The notes beneath the pieces were generated by a model that made no database searches, was not told the DNA's origin, and saw only the letters and a list, made by a program, of their open reading frames with translations. A DNA stretch of 64,000 nucleotides, from positions 49,767,207 through 49,831,206 of the forward strand of contig CANTUZ010000006.1 of the NCBI GenBank assembly GCA_947846985.1. Direction: 5' to 3'. The stretch is from Fratercula arctica (taxonomy: Eukaryota; Chordata; Aves; Charadriiformes; Alcidae). The position numbers and the translations under genes were made by a program. This document shows, one piece after another, positions 59,462 to 64,000 of this stretch (positions within the stretch are counted from its first letter, which is position 1; each line of letters opens with the position of its first letter).

Positions 59462-59600
59462 GACCAGATATACTCCTAGGACCAAATTCAACCCTGGTGA
59501 AAGAGGACACAAGCACCATTGAAGTAGTAGGAGATATACCCACTCATGCCAGAGGTGAACTTGGCCTAAGTCTCTCTTCAAAAAAAAAAAAAAAAAAAAA
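59462..59600. repeat. Palindromic relic followed by poly(A) run
   Basis: Reads GGACCAAATTCAACCCTGGT, then CACCATTGAAGTAGTAGGAG and CAGAGGTGAACTTGGCCTAA. These are near-complementary ends (GGACCAAATTCA / TGAACTTGGCC) around a CATTGAAGT core, typical of ancient amniote palindromic elements. An A run of about 20 follows at 59580-59600. The family is not assigned. Confidence 0.5.
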
Positions 59601-60266
59601 ATTTTGCGCATCACTCTTCACATTACTGAAGTGATTTGCTGGCTATTCAAGGAACGTACATTCAAACCGTCAATCTTTGGGTCCACCATTTCTCCTCTTT
59701 CTTCCTCCTTTGGAAGTGGCTGTTTAATCCAGTAACAAATCCATCAGAAATAGCAATTTAGATTTTGCAATATGATCAGTAATAAGCAGTTCAGCATACA
59801 GCAGATATGTTGGCTAGCTCAAAGCATGTGGAGTTACCAAACATTTTATAGCTCTGTCTGTTTTGTGTGTGCGTGTGTGTAATATATATTTGTAAATCTA
59901 GTTGTTGTCCTCTTAACACAATTACGACGCGTGCAATCAATTAAATTGGCATCACTTTTTGGAACTGTTCCGAGTACTGAGGATTTCAGATTGCCCTTAT
60001 GCACAACTTCAGGTAGGACTGTTTATCTGATTATTAAACAGGTTTTTTTAATTAGTGAAGCCCGTGATTACAAGGGTGATGTTCACCCTGACATTTTAAA
60101 CTTGCTAGATTGACAGCACTTGGAGTGAATTCCAAAGGTCTGGGGCTTTTGGGGGTTCAGCTCCTTCACTTGCAAACACACACTGAGGTGCCACTCAAAA
60201 AGTGCAATACCACATGTAATATAAAATACGCTGACAGCTGGTGTTAGATTAGAATATAAGTATATA

Positions 60267-60272
60267 AATAAA
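60267..60272 (+). terminator. Candidate proximal poly(A) signal of PIK3CA
   Basis: AATAAA within GTATATAAATAAACTGTACT, followed by GT-rich sequence (GTGCAGGCTGTACTG, then GAGTGGTTGGCTTTG) at a suitable distance. Confidence 0.45.
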
Positions 60273-61364
60273 CTGTACTTTGTGCAGGCTGTACTGATGA
60301 GGTAATGAGTGGTTGGCTTTGTTTAGCAAATTTGTAATATATTAAAAATGTGCAATCAGTTACATTATGAAAGACTTTGGGGATGGTAAAGCCAAGACTT
60401 TGGTCTTTCAAGACACTTTCATAGTCAAGATCCTGCAGTCATTACTGCACCCGCGGATACTTGATGGCGTAGGGGGAAACCTGCTTTTGTGAAAACTACA
60501 GAAGTTCCAAGAATAGTATGGGGAATGTGAGGTTTTATTTCCGTAGTTCTACTAAATATTTTGGAGTAGTCCAATAGACTTCACATTACTCTTTTTTTTA
60601 TTGACTGTTACATATTCCTTTTTGTTCATACAAATATTTTAACTCTTGCTAACCTTGGTCATACTTTCCAGAGCAAAATTACCTTTGTATGTGTTACTTT
60701 GCAGTCAACACGCTCTAATGGTTTAGCTCTTTTAAAACATGGCTTAGTTTCAATTTACATTTAGTACATAAAATCTGAAACCCTGTTGGCTGTTAACTCT
60801 TAATTTAACTGAGTAAAACCGTTGCACAAATGCCACGTTAGGTGCTATATATTATCCTTATTTATCTGGTATTGAAACAATGCTTTACCTCGTTTATCTA
60901 AGAGATGGTCAGCCTTTTCCAGCCTGGATGAAAAGATCAGCTCAAATTGGATGTTATGAGTCCAATTTCTTTTGTACTTTGCCTCTTCCCAGCCATTGAC
61001 TTCTGTAAATACGCGTATAAATGTCTTTCAGTTCAAGCATATAGTGTTCTGCACCCTTTTTGCACAAAGGTATGAGGAATCAGGCTCTGTTTTCAAAAGT
61101 TACTGCAACTAAATGCTGTGCGTGAACATCAAATAGTAAAAGAAAGGAAACTTCACAGTGATACAGGCATAATATGATTTGGGATAATTATAGCCTTTAA
61201 AGGAAAAAAAAAATAATAGGAGAAGTTGATGGGCTTTAAGCAGTTGTTCTTACAATAACCAGGATGGGCATTTGAAAAACATTCTGCCAGTGTTTCAGGG
61301 GAAAGAAAAATGTAATCCTTTTTTTAACCTTCAAAGCATTCAACCCTAATTACCTTATCCTGTT

Positions 61365-61450
61365 ATGCCAGTTCTGTGCTGATGTAACTTCACTGCAGAT
61401 AGTGGAGGTACTATTTACTTACATCGGTGTAAATGCGAGGATGTCCTCGG
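61365..61450. repeat. Degenerate palindromic (MITE-like) relic
   Basis: Contains TGCTGATGTAACTTCACTGC near one end and TTACATCGGTGTAAATGCGA near the other, an imperfect inverted pair (TGATGTAA / TTACATC). It resembles ancient GTAACTTCA-type amniote elements. The family is not assigned. Confidence 0.45.
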
Positions 61451-62000
61451 TATCAGAAATAAGATCTGCTTACGGACTGTGAAAGCACCTGGAACTCAGC
61501 TCTAGATTTTTGCAGAGATTGCTTGGAATTTGGTTTTTTTTTTATTTTTATTATTATTCCCACCTCCTGGAGATTTGGAAGTGTTCCCTTTATTCTGAGA
61601 GTCGGATGCACAAAACGCTAAGTAGCTTATTTGGAGCTTGAATTGAACCTAACCACCTTGTTCCTGCAAAACTCTGTAGTAGGACTACAAAAATCCTGGC
61701 CCAGGGTCGGGCCGTGGGTTTTATTACGAAGCATTAGGAAACGGTGATTTAGTGAAACACAAATTTAAAAACAGTAACTTCTTCAACTGTGAAACTGTGT
61801 TCGATTTAATGACAGAACAGGCTGCTGCGGATTAGTTTTCCTTAAAAATGCATTCTTTGCTTTCCTAAAGGTAGTAGAAAAAGCACCTGTACTGACTTAC
61901 GTACGCACGCTTTTCTGTCCTGAAGGGGTGCGTTAGTAGGTTTTTTCATAGGTGAAACAGACTCTCAGTAGAATTCTTTTGTAAAAAAAACCCACATTTA

Positions 62001-62006
62001 AATAAA
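62001..62006 (+). terminator. Candidate distal poly(A) signal of PIK3CA
   Basis: AATAAA in CATTTAAATAAAACCAAAG, followed within 30 nt by GTTGTTAGTGGTTTGGCATC, a good GU-rich downstream element. ATTAAA variants also occur at 62981-62986 and 63062-63067. Confidence 0.45.
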
Positions 62007-62030
62007 ACCAAAGTTGTTAGTGGTTTGGCA

Positions 62031-64000
62031 TCTTGTGGAGAAGGTGGAAGCCTGCATATTAAGGGCAATATAGAAATTACCAAGCTCGTAGAGAACTTTG
62101 TATGTGATGACCCTGCACTCAGTGGTTTGGAGGGTTCTTTTTGGATGTTTTTTTTCCAACTTTCCTTTTTATGTAAAATATTAAATGCCCTTTAGCGGTC
62201 AGTAGCCCATCTTTGTTGACAATTTGAAGGTATTTTCTTTGCTTTGTCATTTGAAAATTGGCATGTTCCAGGGTCTGTTCTTAATAATAATTGTGAATTC
62301 CTCCTGTTCTGCGTGTCTGTACGGGTTGCAGACCTGGGCTGGACCCATTCAAAAAACAACTATCAAAAAAGCCACTTGAAATTATGATTTTGTTGGTGTC
62401 TTTGACATCTTTAAAATGCTTCAAGTTAATGAAAATGGTGTGGTATTACAGAAAGAATTGTAACTTGCTGCTTCTGAGACTTTTTTTTTTAACTTCCATG
62501 TTTCTGTATCTTATTTTAGTTTTACTTGAATGGAAGAAGAACCACACTTGTTTGTTTGTTGGTTTTTTTTAAATACTATATAGCTGTGGATGTTGTTGCA
62601 GATTGTTGAATCCCAACTTAATTTTGCAATACATGTTTCATACAAATAATGAATTTGTATCTTTTTTTTGTGCTGAAAGTTGTCTCAGTTTGGAGTGAGG
62701 CTCTATCTGTCCAAAATGGCGTGTAGCTCACCACCCCTCCAGTTTATGTGGGTTTCGGGGTTTTTTTTGTTTGTTTTATTTTATTTTTTACGTCTGTGTT
62801 AATGAAGGGAAGCCAACTGGAAACTGGATGTAGAAGTTTTCTATCTGCATAGACCAACCAAATCTATAGGTGCTCTCTTCGAGAAATTCTGATTTTACTT
62901 TATGCTGACATAACACTAACTTAATCAGAATCACTCTGGTTTTGCAACAGCGTATGAAATCAGAATTAGACTGTATGTATATTAAAGTTCCAGATTACTT
63001 ATTCGTATGATTCAGTATGAAAGCTGCTCTCTTAGTGAGAAGCATGTTTACTAGCAGCCCAATTAAACACTAGGCAATTTTACTTTGAAATAGTCTTTGT
63101 TAACTAGCCTTTTCAGCTATCTCCCATTGATAACTGTCACCTTGTCTGTAACTACTTTTGTTCTTGAGACTTCCAGGATTCTTCTTGCTTGATCACTTAA
63201 ATGGTTTCTCTTCCTACTCTTTCATAGTATAAAGACTTGTTGAACCCAGACTCAGGAAAAATGGTTGTTGTTAATGTGCAGTACAGTATTCTTGATTTCT
63301 GAGCTTTATGGGATAGACTCCTCAATGGATGAGGTCTTACTGTGTTACCACTCCTGACTTTAGGCCGGAGATGGATCCTCCTGTCCCTGCCTCTTCCCTT
63401 CCCTCTCCCCTAAACAGGGACATGCCTGTAGCATAAGAACAACATAAAATATTTGTAAGAGATCAGCTGAAGCAATGCTCTGCCTGGACTTTGCGGCTAG
63501 TGTTCCTATTGATTTTCAGAAACGTGTCTTAAGTTTAAGTGTCCTTACTGTCACTTCTGTGTGTGCTGCAGTATTCCTTCCGCATAAAAAAGGCCAAAAA
63601 TCACACTTCCTCTATCTTGACTTTTTCTGAAATTCTAGTGCCAGTTCTCCAGTAGCTATTAAACTGGTTTAGGAACCATTTAGTTCCATGTAACTGCATC
63701 GATTTTTTTAGGAACTTCTTCCAGTATTAAATTCGTCACAGTTAAACCCGACCTAATTGTATTGCTGAAGTTCCAGAAAGCCTAATTCAAGCAGACGCTG
63801 TTTTTCCGAAGAATCTTGTGTCCGCTGTACTTTAGTTAGTCCGTAAGAGCCAAAACATGGATATTCATAGCTGCAGTCTCATTCTAGTTTGTTTCTTTGG
63901 TTTAAGTCCATTTAATCTATGCCCAGGCTTTATTAATAGTGTTCTGTATCCTGAATTATCAACTGCCCCAGGCTGTCCAAAGTCATCTTTCTGGTTCATT
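62031..64000. other. Distal flank or extended PIK3CA 3' UTR
   Basis: No coding exon, RNA gene or recognised transposon is visible. It has T-rich and A-rich short tracts and variant poly(A) hexamers (ATTAAA at 62981 and 63062). In human the next gene in this direction is KCNMB3, but nothing resembling its exons is seen before the window ends. Confidence 0.5.

Larger units (their letters stand above)
58449..62030 (+). other. PIK3CA: PIK3CA 3' UTR (inferred extent)
   Basis: Sequence following the stop codon. It has no other coding exon and contains AU-rich stretches (for example 59320-59375), a degenerate palindromic repeat with an adjacent A run, and AATAAA hexamers at 60267-60272 and 62001-62006. 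Human PIK3CA has a multi-kilobase 3' UTR, so an extent to one of these sites or beyond is plausible. The end shown follows the 62001 hexamer. Confidence 0.45.

Overview
The window is vertebrate nuclear DNA, almost certainly from a bird. Three clear CR1 LINE fragments carry the avian-type CR1 3' end. Introns are compact, intergenic DNA is AT-rich, and a single dense CpG island lies near 18.6-19.8 kb. Two protein-coding genes, both read exon by exon from the sequence, account for nearly everything: ZMAT3 on the minus strand (coding part 9374-14728) and PIK3CA on the plus strand (coding part 36667-58448). The species cannot be fixed from the sequence alone; chicken or another bird fits.

Layout. 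1-4149: flank downstream of ZMAT3 with no supported gene. About 4150-9373: probable long 3' UTR of ZMAT3. 9374-14728: five ZMAT3 coding exons, giving 289 codons plus stop and encoding three matrin/U1-type C2H2 zinc fingers. 14785-18697: first ZMAT3 intron. 18590-19790: CpG island holding the presumed non-coding first exons of both genes and a head-to-head promoter with CRE, ETS and GC-box motifs. 19491-36604: long first PIK3CA intron. 36605-58448: twenty PIK3CA coding exons whose lengths sum to 3207 nt (1068 aa plus stop), every intron GT-AG. 58449 onward: PIK3CA 3' UTR with several poly(A) signals, running toward the window end.

The two genes are functionally linked in a broad sense. ZMAT3 (Wig-1) is an RNA-binding p53 target, and PIK3CA is the p110-alpha catalytic subunit of class IA PI3-kinase. 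In human the two are also head to head but, as I recall, tens of kilobases apart. Here their first exons appear to share one island. Remaining structure is mostly repeats: CR1 fragments, poly(A)/poly(T) tracts, a 34-nt alternating purine-pyrimidine tract, and degenerate short palindromic elements. I found no undescribed multi-gene system. The most interesting signals are the shared promoter island and a 40-nt perfect palindrome inside it.
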